From NCBI GenBank assembly GCA_037833965.1, contig AP031357.1, positions 4,422,001 through 4,486,000 on the forward strand: 64,000 nt of DNA, given 5' to 3'. The DNA is from Marchantia polymorpha subsp. ruderalis (lineage: Eukaryota > Streptophyta > Marchantiopsida > Marchantiales > Marchantiaceae). The notes beneath the pieces were generated by a model. That model was not told the origin of the DNA and made no database searches. It saw nothing but the letters and a program-made list of their open reading frames with translations. Below, piece after piece: positions 17,975-28,131 of the stretch; within the stretch, counting starts at the first letter, position 1, and the number at the start of each line of letters is the position of its first letter. Position numbers and translations under genes: made by a program.

Positions 17975-20809
17975 ACTGTGGGACTGGGAAGGAGTGAGAC
18001 GAGTCACACCGAGGGCATTGTTGACCCTAGTGACTGTCACGAAGTACAACTCAGTCCCGACAAGTGCTTGAAGGTATCAAGCGCAGTGAGAGGAGACGAG
18101 CTAAGGAAAGTACAGGCATTCCTTAGCCATTATGTCGACGTCTTCGCCTGGAAGATCGAAGACATGAAGGGGATACCTGCACGGTATGGGGAACACCGCA
18201 TCGATTTACTGGACGACTCAGTACCCATACGACAGCGCCAGTATCGCCTCAACCCAAAATACTCCTTGCTAGTTAAGGAGGAGATAGATAAGTACTTGAG
18301 TGCTGGTATTATTTACCCTGTGCTCAGCAGTGAGTGGGTGTCGCCGATTGTTATCGTACCCAAGAAGTTGACGGGTAAGATACGAGTGTGTCAGGATTTC
18401 CGGAAGTTGAATGCAGCAACACGCAAGGATCATCACCCGTTACCATTCACGGATGCCATTCTAGACCATGTCGCAGGACATGAATGTTATAGCTTCCTGG
18501 ATGGGTTCTCAGGTTACAATCAGGTGTCTATCCGGGAACAGGACAAGGATAAAACTACGTTCACAACCGACTGGGGAACTTACGCATACCACAAGATGCC
18601 CTTCGGTCTGTGCAACGCGCCTGCCACCTTTCAACGGATGATGACCAATATCTTCCAGGAACAACTGAGGAAGTTCCTGGAAATATTCATAGATGACTTC
18701 TGTGTCTTTGGGAAGCGGTCTGAACACCTAAGTCACTTGAAGCAGACCTTCGATAAATGTAGAGAGAGCAGTTTATCACTGCATCCCGAGAAGTGCTTTT
18801 TCTTTATGACTAGTGGGATCTTGTTGGGTCATCGGGTCTCGGCAGACGGCATTGCGGTGGACATCGAGAAGGTCAAGGTTATACTCGAGCTTGAGCCTCC
18901 CACGAATCTAAGAGAGCTGCGAGCATTCCTGGGTCATGTGGGCTACTACCGAAGATTCATACACCTGTATGCAATACTGGCGGCGGACCTGACCAAGTTG
19001 TTGAAGAAGGACGAGCCTTATGCTTGGGGTGCGAACCAGCAGTCAGCATTTGAGGCTCTTAAAGCGAAACTCACGACTGCTCCCGTACTAAGGAGTCCAG
19101 ACTGGAATCGACCATTCCATGTTTACGTTGACACATCTGCATTCGCCATCGGTGTAGTACTGAGTCAAAAGGATGACAACAAAAAGGACTACCCGATCTA
19201 CTTCGCGAGCCGACAGCTGTCTCTAGCAGAGCGGAAGTACACCACGACCGAGAGAGAAGCGTTGGGGATGGTGTACTCCTGTAAAAAGTTCCGTCACTAC
19301 CTAATCTGCTACGAGTTTGTGTTCCATGTGGACCACTACGCATTGCAACACCTAGTCAAGAAAGCCGACCTATCCGGTCGGATCGCCAGGTGGGTGTTGT
19401 TACTACAAGAGTTCACCTACACAGTCCAGACCAGGAAAGGGGTGCACCACGAAAATGCGGATTACTTGTCCCGATTATGGACTCAGCCGACAGAGGAGGA
19501 ATTGGTGGACGATTTTCCAGATGAAGAGTTATTTCAGTTGTCTGCAGGACACGAGTCCCGCTATGCCGACCTGTATCGATATCTGCTAACCCTCCAGTGC
19601 CCCGTAGGCATGGATTTGGAACAGCGAACTGTCTTTATTCATAAGGCAGGCCCGTACCAACTCCAGCAGGGGGTTTTGTTCAAGAAGATGGCAGATGAGC
19701 GCTTATGCAGATGCCTGGAGGAATCAGAGGTACCAAGAATAGTGAGTGCGATGCATACAGAGGAGGCGGGTGGACACTATGCCACCAGGAACACGGTCAC
19801 AAAGATTCTAAATGCGGGGTATTGGTGGCCGACCATGTTTAAGGATGTTCTCGATTACATCCGCAAGTGCGACAGTTGCCAGAGGACGGGCAGACCGACG
19901 CCTACAACACGCTGGCCCCTGACTCCCATCATGCCTCTAGCACCTTTCGAAAAGTGGGGCATTGACTTTGTAGGGCCGATACAACCAGTGACTAGAAGTA
20001 CACGAAGGCGCTACATTCTGGTAGCAACGGACTACGCCACCAAAATGGTAGAGGCCAGGGCCACCAGAAGGGATGATGCTGCCACAGTGGCAGCCTTCTT
20101 GTTTGAGTCGATCATCACACGCTACGGATGTCCCTTAGAGCTAGTCAGCGACCGGGGCACGCATTTTCTGAATCAGATCATCGAAGATCTGACACGGTAT
20201 TTCCACATCAAGCACCGGAGGACTACTCCATACAATCCCAAGGCAAATGGACTGACGGAGAAGTCCAATGGTCTGCTGTGTAAAATACTACTCAAGGTCA
20301 CGGTGAATCACGCTCACGATTGGGATACGAAGCTAGTAGCCGCTCTATGGGCGTACCGGACAGCTGAGAAGATCACGACCAAACAGACACCATACTTTCT
20401 GGTGTATGGGCAACACCCGATCCTCCCGATCGAATTTGAAGTACCCACCCAACGAACGTTGGATTTGCAGAGGATGGGCGCAGAGGAGAGTCAGCTCTAC
20501 AGGTTACAGGAGGTCACGCTGCTGGATGAGAGGAGACGAGACGCCGAAGATCGCACCAGGAAAATCCAGCTCCGCCGAAAGGAGAGATACGATAAAAAGA
20601 TCAAACCGGTACTCCTGCAGGCGGGTGATTTGGCATTACTCTACGACAGCAGGCATGCCAGATTCCCAGGCAAACTGTACCTAAGGTGGATGGGACCTTA
20701 CAGGGTTGTCGAAGTCTTCCCGAATGGATCCATCCAACTTGCGGACCTGGCCGGCGATTTGTTAGGCACCCGAGTGAACGGGTGGCGGTTGAAGAAATAC
20801 CACATGTGA
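17969..20809 (+). CDS. pol: Element IV Pol: reverse transcriptase, RNase H, integrase (readthrough extension of Gag-PR)
   Basis: There are 946 codons in the same frame as gag-PR and no ATG at the start, so expression probably needs readthrough of the TAG at 17966. RT: WVSPIVIVPKK near 122, FLDGFSGYNQ near 175, PFGLCNAPATFQ, and the catalytic FIDDF near 240. RNase H: VDTSAFAIG near 383, TEREALGM, HVDHYAL. Integrase: HHCC zinc finger near 595-630 (HTEEAGGHY, CDSCQRTG), then GIDFVGP near 664, VSDRGTHF near 725 and TEKSNG near 762, with exactly 35 residues between the last D and E. A GPY/F-type end (RWMGPYRVV near 907) closes the protein; no chromodomain is seen. The frame is intact and looks functional. 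Confidence 0.94.
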   Translation, partial: QLTVGLGRSETSHTEGIVDPSDCHEVQLSPDKCLKVSSAVRGDELRKVQAFLSHYVDVFAWKIEDMKGIPARYGEHRIDLLDDSVPIRQRQYRLNPKYSLLVKEEIDKYLSAGIIYPVLSSEWVSPIVIVPKKLTGKIRVCQDFRKLNAATRKDHHPLPFTDAILDHVAGHECYSFLDGFSGYNQVSIREQDKDKTTFTTDWGTYAYHKMPFGLCNAPATFQRMMTNIFQEQLRKFLEIFIDDFCVFGKRSEHLSHLKQTFDKCRESSLSLHPEKCFFFMTSGILLGHRVSADGIAVDIEKVKVILELEPPTNLRELRAFLGHVGYYRRFIHLYAILAADLTKLLKKDEPYAWGANQQSAFEALKAKLTTAPVLRSPDWNRPFHVYVDTSAFAIGVVLSQKDDNKKDYPIYFASRQLSLAERKYTTTEREALGMVYSCKKFRHYLICYEFVFHVDHYALQHLVKKADLSGRIARWVLLLQEFTYTVQTRKGVHHENADYLSRLWTQPTEEELVDDFPDEELFQLSAGHESRYADLYRYLLTLQCPVGMDLEQRTVFIHKAGPYQLQQGVLFKKMADERLCRCLEESEVPRIVSAMHTEEAGGHYATRNTVTKILNAGYWWPTMFKDVLDYIRKCDSCQRTGRPTPTTRWPLTPIMPLAPFEKWGIDFVGPIQPVTRSTRRRYILVATDYATKMVEARATRRDDAATVAAFLFESIITRYGCPLELVSDRGTHFLNQIIEDLTRYFHIKHRRTTPYNPKANGLTEKSNGLLCKILLKVTVNHAHDWDTKLVAALWAYRTAEKITTKQTPYFLVYGQHPILPIEFEVPTQRTLDLQRMGAEESQLYRLQEVTLLDERRRDAEDRTRKIQLRRKERYDKKIKPVLLQAGDLALLYDSRHARFPGKLYLRWMGPYRVVEVFPNGSIQLADLAGDLLGTRVNGWRLKKYHM

Positions 20810-20833
20810 GTGTTCGCGTGGGCGCTCACAATT

Positions 20834-20846
20834 GAGGAGGGGGGCA
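20834..20846 (+). promoter_or_regulatory. Polypurine tract, element IV
   Basis: GAGGAGGGGGG followed by CA abuts the 3' LTR. It is 24 bp after the pol stop. It primes plus-strand DNA synthesis. Elements I and III have GAGGAGGGGAG. Confidence 0.9.
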
Positions 20847-23800
20847 TGTGGTACCCCACTTTTGGCAATTTTGAGGAAATTAAAACATTTTTGAAAAACT
20901 GTACCCTGGCAGCATTGTGAATAGCCTTCGGTACATCAAAACAGAGTGAATCCGGAAGATCGCGGGGATTCTCGAGGGATCTTGTAGAATCTGGGATTTG
21001 GGGTGCAGCAGTAAGGACAGGCACCACCCTCCCTGCGAGCTCCGCAGTTAGGACCCCTACGACGCAAGGCGCAAAACCCGCCTTCGGAGGTTGCGTCCGC
21101 GGCTGTAGGGAAACCCTCCATAATTAGGTCAACCCTCGGGCGCCTTGACCAAGTTAGGGTCCCGTTGGAAAGAGCTCGACGCACTGATTCCAACGAGTCC
21201 AAGAACACTTGGAACGGATGAGGGCTTAGGGAGTTATCACTATTGGAAGAAACGGAGGCGGTCGCCTACGGCGGAAAGAGTTCGCCACCGGCGCGAATTC
21301 CGCCTACGCGGAAGGGGGAATCAAGTTTTGTCCTATGCGCGGACGAAGGCGTTCGCCTGTGCACAGGCGCTTCGGCGTCGGCGGGAAATCCGCCTTGGGC
21401 CCTAGAAATGCGCCTTGTGAGGTAGAAAGTGTACGGCGCCTTCCGCGCCAGCGCAGCGCCGCGTACGGCGGAAGAGCCGCCAGAGTAATCAAATCGGTAC
21501 GGGCCATGCGGACGGGACGGGTGGATGCGCTCTTGGACGGACGGAGTTGCGGCGGCGGAAGCGCCGACGAAGAGACAAGGAACGGACAGACTGGACGGAG
21601 ACGGCTGACCACGGTCAACGCCTTCCGCGCCAGCGCAGCGCCGCGCACGGAATTCGCCTGCGCACAGGCGAACGCCTGTGCACAGGAAAATGTTCAAGTT
21701 CCGCGCCGGCGGAGCATCCGCCGAGGCTCCTGCCTGCGCACAGGCAGGAGTTGAACTTTTGTCCGACATGCGGACACACGCGTCAAGGCCGAGGGGCGGT
21801 ACGAACAAGTGTACCGCGCAAGGCGGAAAACTCGCCTTCGGCGCTACGCCCCCATGTCCGCGGGGTAATACGCTCGCGGAGTTCAAATCCGCCAATTTGA
21901 GCGTGAGAGTTTAATCGACGACGGCGGAGCGTGAAGCCGCGCGTGAGAGCGAAGACCGTTCCAGCGTACAGCCGGCGCGGCCATCAAGTGAGACGTTCTT
22001 CGCGAGCAAGAGCCGACCATGACCTTCGACCGGGCGGCGGAGAACGTCCCATTCTTGAATTCGCGATTCCAATCTCTTGTGCGCGCTGCGCGCATCCATC
22101 TGCTGGCTGCTGAACATTCTCGACGTCGTCGCACAGGAGATTTCTTGTTGATTGAGGGAGACGTGAATGCGCGTGATTTGGAATTGAGGGCGATTAGAGT
22201 TTGCCGAGAGAGAAAGGCGCTCGGGCGGTGCGGAAGTAGAATGAGCGGGCGAGCGAACCCCAGGAACGCAATGACGAGACCGAGCAGATTGCGGATGGTG
22301 CCACTTCGCCTACCACAGAACGGGCTGCGCGCTTTCGAGGAGCGCTTAATAGCAAGAAAGCTCGATTTCTTGCTATGGGGATGGAACTACATCTGTGCGA
22401 ATATGGTGCGCGAGTGGCTAGAGCCACAGGGACCACCCTCGCGCGGATTGCGTCCGCATGTTGATCGGTGGACAGTCCAAGATTGGGCGCAGGCGTTGGG
22501 AAGATGTGCTGGCATGCCAGGGCATCTCCTTTTCGACAGTGAGAGCATCAAGGTGACCAAGCAGGAAGAGGCGCAATTTGTGGAGCTGTTCAAGACCGGG
22601 AGGTCTACCAAGAATGGGTACAGGACCCGTGATTACAAGGATCGATTTCGCCGGACTTTGTCCGCGGCGCTGATGCAATTACTGCAGCCGCACCGCGCCT
22701 GCTACATCACATTGTGGCAGGTCTCTTTTGTGGAGTGCGTCATCGAGGGAACTCCAATTCACTGGGCGAGCATCCTGCACAGGGTGATGCGACAGCACGC
22801 GTTTGAGGAGAAGGGGGGAACTCTAAACCATCTTTCTCCTTTCCTCATCAATTTTTATCGACAGCGGAATTGTTTGACAGCGGCGGAGCTTGAACATTTT
22901 CCGCCATTGTCCATCGACCATCCCGGGAAGTATGTGCGGGAGAATGAGGTCGACACTGATGCAGAGGAGTCACCGACTTCTACCCCATCAAGACGGAGGG
23001 ACGAAGGGAGACACACTCCTGCAGCACGAGTGCCGCGGAAGCGGCGATGGAGGGAAGAGTCTGAAGAGGAGCAGCATCAAGAACCCTCTGCTCCCATTCG
23101 ACCGCGGCCGCTGTGCGAGCCATACAGCCGGCCGAAGCAGAAGGCACACAGACTGGTGTTACCAGCCGGCAGTGCAGACACGGCGACGATTGCGACGGAG
23201 AAAGGAAGTGCGTCGCCAGAGAAGCATGAGGAAGCGCGGACGACCGCAGGAGCAGCGGGCCACGCTGCAACCTCGACGGGAGAGAGGCCGCCTACGGGCC
23301 AAGGGCCTCCGGAGTTACCACGTGCGATGCGGACAGATGTTCCGTTTGCGCACAGACGAGCCTCCGCGGACGGACGAGCCTCCGCGGACAGGCGATCACA
23401 AGTGGACGTGGATCTACGCTTACTCGTGGGAAGGAGCAGTCCGCCTGTGCACAGGCGCTCACCTGTGCACAGGTCGCCTGTGCACAGGTCGCCTGTGCAC
23501 AAGACACCTCCACACGTGCCGCCTGTGCACAGGCAAGAATCACCCCCGTTCCAACGTAGGAAGGGGAAGGAGCCGGCGGAAGAACCGCCTACGAGACACC
23601 GGCCCTCGGGGCCAGACCCTCCGGCGCACCACGCGCCGCAATTTGCGCCTTCGGCGCCAGGGCCTTCGAGCCGAGGAGATACGAGCAGGGAGCGTGCGGA
23701 GGCCGCACCATCGGCGGGAAGTCTGCCGATAGATGCGCCTTCGGCGGTAGGGCCTATAGGCCAAGGGACAACGGGCGAGCGGCCCCCGGCCATGTCGCCT

Positions 23801-26181
23801 TCGGCGATGGATGTCCGCGGCGCTACGCCTGCGGCGGACAAGGCGCCGGCAATTACGCCTGCGCACGGGCCGGGCACAGCCCCCGTGGACCGATCAAGGG
23901 AGCAGCAACAGACGGTGGAGCGGAGTGACTGTCCGCGGGATGAAATTTCGATGCGCGATGCGCAATCAAACCCCGCGCAGCCACCCTCCGCTCGATCGCC
24001 TTCGGCGGCGGGCGACGGCGACAGAGAGAACGCGGTAGACCACCAACAAGCAAGCGACGGGGATGCCGCACGGGTACATTCGCCTTCCGCCTTAGACATT
24101 TTGGCGACGAGCAGCGAGGCTGCAGCCGTGCCTTCGCAGGCAGCACACGTCGATGACGTGCAGCCCCACTCGGGGCAGTCGCCGACGCAATCAATGGCGA
24201 CTGAAATTCTCCACTCGGATGATGACGACGGAGGCTCCACGGAAGAAATGTCAGGAGCAGAAGACACCGAGGAGGAGGAGGAGGAAATTGTTGGAGCGCC
24301 GGCGGCGGCGCTCTCTGAGCAGGTGATTCCGTTGCTGAGGTACTTGGATCGCAAGGTCGATAAATACGCCGACCCACTCCAGCCGGGATCTTACATCGAA
24401 TTAGTGCGCAGGCGGACTCGCACTAAAGTCCACACCAGCAAGCTATTAGCTAGAGTGGACCAGGAGTTGAGGGAATTGAAGGAGAAGCATGCATGCTTGT
24501 GGGGTCAGTACAAACTTAATCAGAAATTCTACAAGCACTCCGAGAAGATGAAGGATGAGAAACTGGACGAGCTCACCAAGGAGCAGGTGAAGGTCAAGGA
24601 AGCACTCATTTCTGAGCAGGCCCAGAATCGGATTTTGTCAGAGGAGCTCGTGCGACAGACGCGGTTGTTGGAACAATGTCAGCTCGCACGGCAGGCGGAT
24701 GAGGAGTTAATCCGCAGGTTACAGTCAGAGTGTGGCGAATTGAGAGCGCAACGTGCTGAAGCCGAATCGCAATTAGTGATAATTGAAGAGGATCGCAGGA
24801 AGGAGGCGGATCGCACGAAGGTGGAGACGGCGAGGCGTGTCGCCCACTGTCTCAAGGGCTACGCCCACTGGGAAGTGAAGGCGCAGGAGAAACTCACACT
24901 GCGTGAGTTTGAATTGCGCGCAGCCGGGTTGTTGTCAGGCGACAGTAGGAGTCGGCGGAAGGTAGCAAAGAAGCTCGATGCCTTTCTGTCGAAGGCACAG
25001 GATACCATGTCCGCCCTCGAAGTGGAGGTGTCCGCGGCGTTGCAGCGTTTGGGACTGCGCAGTCGAGCGGAAGATTGGCAGGGTAGGGAGTTAGTGCGCG
25101 GCAGTCGGCCGCGCAGGAGACGTAGTACAGGTTCCGCGGAGTGTAGTGTAGCGTGGTTCCGTGCAGGCGTGTAGCGTAGTGCAGTGTAGTGCTAGGTAGG
25201 ACTTAGAAGGTATAAAATAGTTCCAGGCGTTTTGCCTGGGGTTCTTTCCCAAACTCAGAAGTATAGATCAGGAACCCATTTCCTTTGCGTGTTTGTGTCC
25301 TTGAGTTCTGTCACCACGCATGAGGAGTTACAACTTAGCGTTCCGCATTTTGTAGCTGAAGGCCTTCGGCCGAATATTCAGAGCTAGTACATTGGTTAGA
25401 GACTTGAGTAGTTCGGATCTGCACCTGCGGGTGACTGCCGATGCTCAGAGCCAGTGACTAGTTAGATACTTGAACAGTTTCGCCCCTACACCTTCGAGTG
25501 TTTCTTTCTGATTGTACTCCTTGGGATTTTTCCCCTGAATGCCAAAGTGAAGTTTTGTTACTTCGTGTAAGCCTTGGTTGTAAATTCAGGTTACGCTACA
25601 GCAGGTGCCTTGAGGATAACCCCTGTAGTATTTCTGGGAATGACAAGTGCCTGAGAATTCAAACTCTTCAATAGACTGTTGTTGTGTTACTGGAATGTTT
25701 CACAGTGAGTCCTTCAGTGCGAACCTGTGTTCTCTGCGCGTTTTGTGAGTTGAGAGTGTTGTTCACCGCGTAGGAGTGACTTCGATCCGAAGTAGGCAGT
25801 CCAAACCGGGTTTCCTACACTAGCAGCAAGCTAGTGGGAGTGTTGTAAAAGCCGGAGTTGGAAGTCACTGCCCGCAGCTTTGCCGAGTGTGCTCGCGAGA
25901 GACTTCCCCCCTGAAATCTTGAGTAGAGGTCCTAACGGATCTCTGGGTTGTGTTTCTGTAGTTTCAGGTGTGTGTGTGTGTGTTACGCTGCACTGTGCGA
26001 CCTCCGAGTGCGCTCCGAGTGGACACTTGCAGTATTTCTGGGAGTGACAGTTGCCTGAGAATTCAAACTCCTCAATAGTCTGTTAAAACGTGACACTTTG
26101 TACCCTGTGTGTTCCTCTGTCCCTGTGGGTTCGACCTTTCTACCACTATATTGCAGTTTTAGCCTTTAGTGGGTTATTACA
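20847..26181 (+). repeat. 3' LTR of element IV (5335 bp)
   Basis: It is near-identical to 9715-15050. Differences include loss of 14 bp near 21789, one extra 15-bp PVHR unit in the ORF and a shorter GT tract. TATA is at 25211-25217. The end abuts the TSD GAGTG. Confidence 0.95.
22019..25174 (+). CDS. LTR-encoded U3 ORF, 1051 aa (element IV 3' LTR)
   Basis: This is the longest copy. Against 10901-14041 it has an extra five-residue PVHR-type unit near residue 495 and a handful of substitutions in the disordered linker; the N-terminal and coiled-coil parts are almost unchanged. It lies 3' of this element's own pol, which is the position it would have in genomic RNA. Confidence 0.7.
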   Translation: MTFDRAAENVPFLNSRFQSLVRAARIHLLAAEHSRRRRTGDFLLIEGDVNARDLELRAIRVCRERKALGRCGSRMSGRANPRNAMTRPSRLRMVPLRLPQNGLRAFEERLIARKLDFLLWGWNYICANMVREWLEPQGPPSRGLRPHVDRWTVQDWAQALGRCAGMPGHLLFDSESIKVTKQEEAQFVELFKTGRSTKNGYRTRDYKDRFRRTLSAALMQLLQPHRACYITLWQVSFVECVIEGTPIHWASILHRVMRQHAFEEKGGTLNHLSPFLINFYRQRNCLTAAELEHFPPLSIDHPGKYVRENEVDTDAEESPTSTPSRRRDEGRHTPAARVPRKRRWREESEEEQHQEPSAPIRPRPLCEPYSRPKQKAHRLVLPAGSADTATIATEKGSASPEKHEEARTTAGAAGHAATSTGERPPTGQGPPELPRAMRTDVPFAHRRASADGRASADRRSQVDVDLRLLVGRSSPPVHRRSPVHRSPVHRSPVHKTPPHVPPVHRQESPPFQRRKGKEPAEEPPTRHRPSGPDPPAHHAPQFAPSAPGPSSRGDTSRERAEAAPSAGSLPIDAPSAVGPIGQGTTGERPPAMSPSAMDVRGATPAADKAPAITPAHGPGTAPVDRSREQQQTVERSDCPRDEISMRDAQSNPAQPPSARSPSAAGDGDRENAVDHQQASDGDAARVHSPSALDILATSSEAAAVPSQAAHVDDVQPHSGQSPTQSMATEILHSDDDDGGSTEEMSGAEDTEEEEEEIVGAPAAALSEQVIPLLRYLDRKVDKYADPLQPGSYIELVRRRTRTKVHTSKLLARVDQELRELKEKHACLWGQYKLNQKFYKHSEKMKDEKLDELTKEQVKVKEALISEQAQNRILSEELVRQTRLLEQCQLARQADEELIRRLQSECGELRAQRAEAESQLVIIEEDRRKEADRTKVETARRVAHCLKGYAHWEVKAQEKLTLREFELRAAGLLSGDSRSRRKVAKKLDAFLSKAQDTMSALEVEVSAALQRLGLRSRAEDWQGRELVRGSRPRRRRSTGSAECSVAWFRAGV

Positions 26182-26186
26182 GAGTG
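26182..26186. repeat. Target site duplication GAGTG (right) of element IV
   Basis: It follows TTATTACA directly and matches 9710-9714; family B gag resumes at 26187. Confidence 0.95.
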
Positions 26187-27588
26187 GTACAGGGACCATG
26201 TAGAAGGGCATTTTGTGACTTGGGAACAAATGCAACAAGAGTTTCTGAACGAGTTCAGACCTGAGGTAGGACAGAGCACTGCCTTGAGAGCATTAGCTTC
26301 CTTGAAGCAAGGGAGAGATGAGGAAATTTCTGCTTACATTAGAAGATTTGACTTGGTGTGTACACGTTTCGTTGGCACAATGCTTAACGACGACACACTA
26401 AAACAATTCTTCATTCAAGGATTTTTCAAAGCGGGTACGATACGAGGAGTGTTAGAGAGGAACCCCCGAACTTTAGTAGATGCTAAGAAAGCTGCTAGGG
26501 ATATAGAGAATATTGACAAGGATTATGAAAAATTGTGGAGGAAAGAAGATGAGTCAATCCCTCAATTTATCCCTATCCGTCCAAAAGAATTAGAAAGAGA
26601 GTTGGGTAAGAACGTGAACCAGATTTCACCACCATCCAATGATCCAATTCCCCAGCCATTAGCAATCAGGGAACCAGTGCCATTGCTGGCATTACCAGCT
26701 CCTCGTGGTGAACCTCAACCTGAAGACATAGAAAAAAGATTAGGTGCCAGCCAATTAAAATTTCAGGAGGCCATGATGAAACAGATTCAGGGTTTAACAG
26801 ATCAAATGTCTTTGATGATTCGGACTCATCAACCTGGACCCCCACCTCCTGTAGAGTCAGGAAGACACGCGTCAGGATTGTGGTGTGTTCAATGTAACTT
26901 ACCTGGACATACAAGACAGTTTTGTGGCATGGGACAGAATCGCGATCAGAGATTGGTTGGAGTACCACCTCCACCGATGCATGGAGGCCAAGCCAAAAAT
27001 ACGTATGGTAATTTTAGGGGGCCTCCAAGAGCACAAGGTGTGCATAATGGGGCAAGAAAAGAATTTCATTCTTTTTGTGGGAGGTGGCACTTCCCTGGAC
27101 AATGTTGGTCAGAAGTACAAGGTTCTAATTGTAGCAACTGTGGAGGAAATCACCCTTCTGACGAATGTCGTCAGCCAGACAAGGTCATTGCATTACCTCA
27201 CCCGGTGACTAATCCTCATCAGCAAGCCAGGGATAATCTGAGAGGTGCCAGGCCACAAGAGCCACCTCAAACCGAACCGAGGCCTTCAAACCTTTATTAC
27301 GATTATGGAAATGCAAGACAAACAGGACACTCGCCGGTAGGTTTACAGACAGCAAATGGCTACATTCCTATACAAGATAGAACCAGAGGACCACAGTCTC
27401 AAGAGAATAGAGTTCAAGGTCTATCAAATGATCAAGGTCCGTCAACTTCTCAGGATGTTAGATACATGGATGTAACTGCACATTCAAATCCTAACAAAGC
27501 TGCCCCTTCGTTACCAACACCTGGAGATGAACAAAACAAATGGCCTCCGAATGCTAATGTTATAACCTTCGAATTAAGAGATTTTTAG
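26187..27588 (+). pseudogene. gag: Element II gag, C-terminal piece, ending at in-frame TAG
   Basis: This continues family B Gag from 9714. The rest of the Retrotrans_gag-type domain (TWEQMQQEFLNEF, ALASLKQGRDEEISAYI) is followed by a Pro-rich linker and zinc-binding motifs CVQCNLPGHTRQFC (CCHC) and CSNCGGNHPSDEC (a shortened variant). The rejoined Gag is 653 residues. The TAG at 27586-27588 is followed in the same frame by 180 more open codons, so it is either the natural Gag end or a nonsense change. The context after TAG (GAAAAG) is not the tobamovirus-type signal of family A. Confidence 0.88.
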
Positions 27589-28131
27589 GAAAAGAACAAG
27601 CAAGAAGCTCCGGCACTCGCTGTTACCACTAGGTCGATGCGAAACAAGCTCCAAGCCATTGAAGAAATGGATGAGCAAGATGAGTACTACTCAGAAGATG
27701 GTCCCCATCTTTCAGAGTTAGAGAGAGTAGCAAGAACAGCAAGAAAGGAAGCCACGGCTCTAGAGCAAAACAATGAGTTTTTCCAAGATGGAAAAAGGGA
27801 AAGTCAGGGTCATGACTTAGAAACTAGTGAAGGGGGTGATTGGGAAGGACCTGGTGTTCCTTTAGAAGAATTTGATAAAATAAGGGCTACACAGATGAAG
27901 AGGTTACAGGGATACGATTTATGGGCTAATCTTAGTTCCCTCAAGGCCGATATCTCTTTTGGCCAACTATTAGAGATCTCACCATTGGCTCGTAAAAAAC
28001 TGAAAGAAGGGTTACCAGTAACACGAAGGACAAGGAAGTTAAAAACTAGGGTGGCAGCAAGGGTGCAATCGCTAGAGAAAATCCGAGATGTAAAGGCAGT
28101 GGAAATAGAGGCAATTATCGTGGGTAAGTAG
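27589..28131 (+). pseudogene. Element II region between gag and protease, ends at a frameshift
   Basis: It is open in the gag frame after the TAG. It encodes a charged linker (MDEQDEYYSEDG, then a Lys/Arg-rich segment) and the start of the protease. At about 28125-28131 the reading hits TAG (GGTAAGTAGTACC) exactly where protease should continue. The protease reading resumes one frame over at GTAGTACCCAACGTA, consistent with a single-base deletion. Confidence 0.75.

Larger units (their letters stand above)
9715..26181 (+). mobile_element. Element IV: full-length family A Ty3/gypsy retrotransposon (16,467 bp) nested in element II
   Basis: It is complete from TGTGGTACC to TTATTACA with matching TSDs. 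Order: LTR with U3 ORF, stem-loop spacer, PBS, gag-PR, leaky-type stop, RT-RNaseH-INT, PPT, LTR with U3 ORF. The two LTRs (5336 and 5335 bp) differ at few sites, including one 15-bp repeat unit and one 14-bp gap, so it is the youngest event in this nest. One nonsense codon in gag (16499-16501) is the only coding lesion I see. Confidence 0.95.

Noticed and set aside
17978..20809. Independent pol translation from the GTG at 17978
   Set aside because: A GTG start is not expected in plant nuclear mRNA, and the frame is continuous with gag-PR across a leaky-type UAG, so readthrough is the simpler explanation.
26666..26974. Antisense 102-codon frame within family B gag
   Set aside because: It shadows the Gag coding sequence, has no domain and has no promoter-like context.
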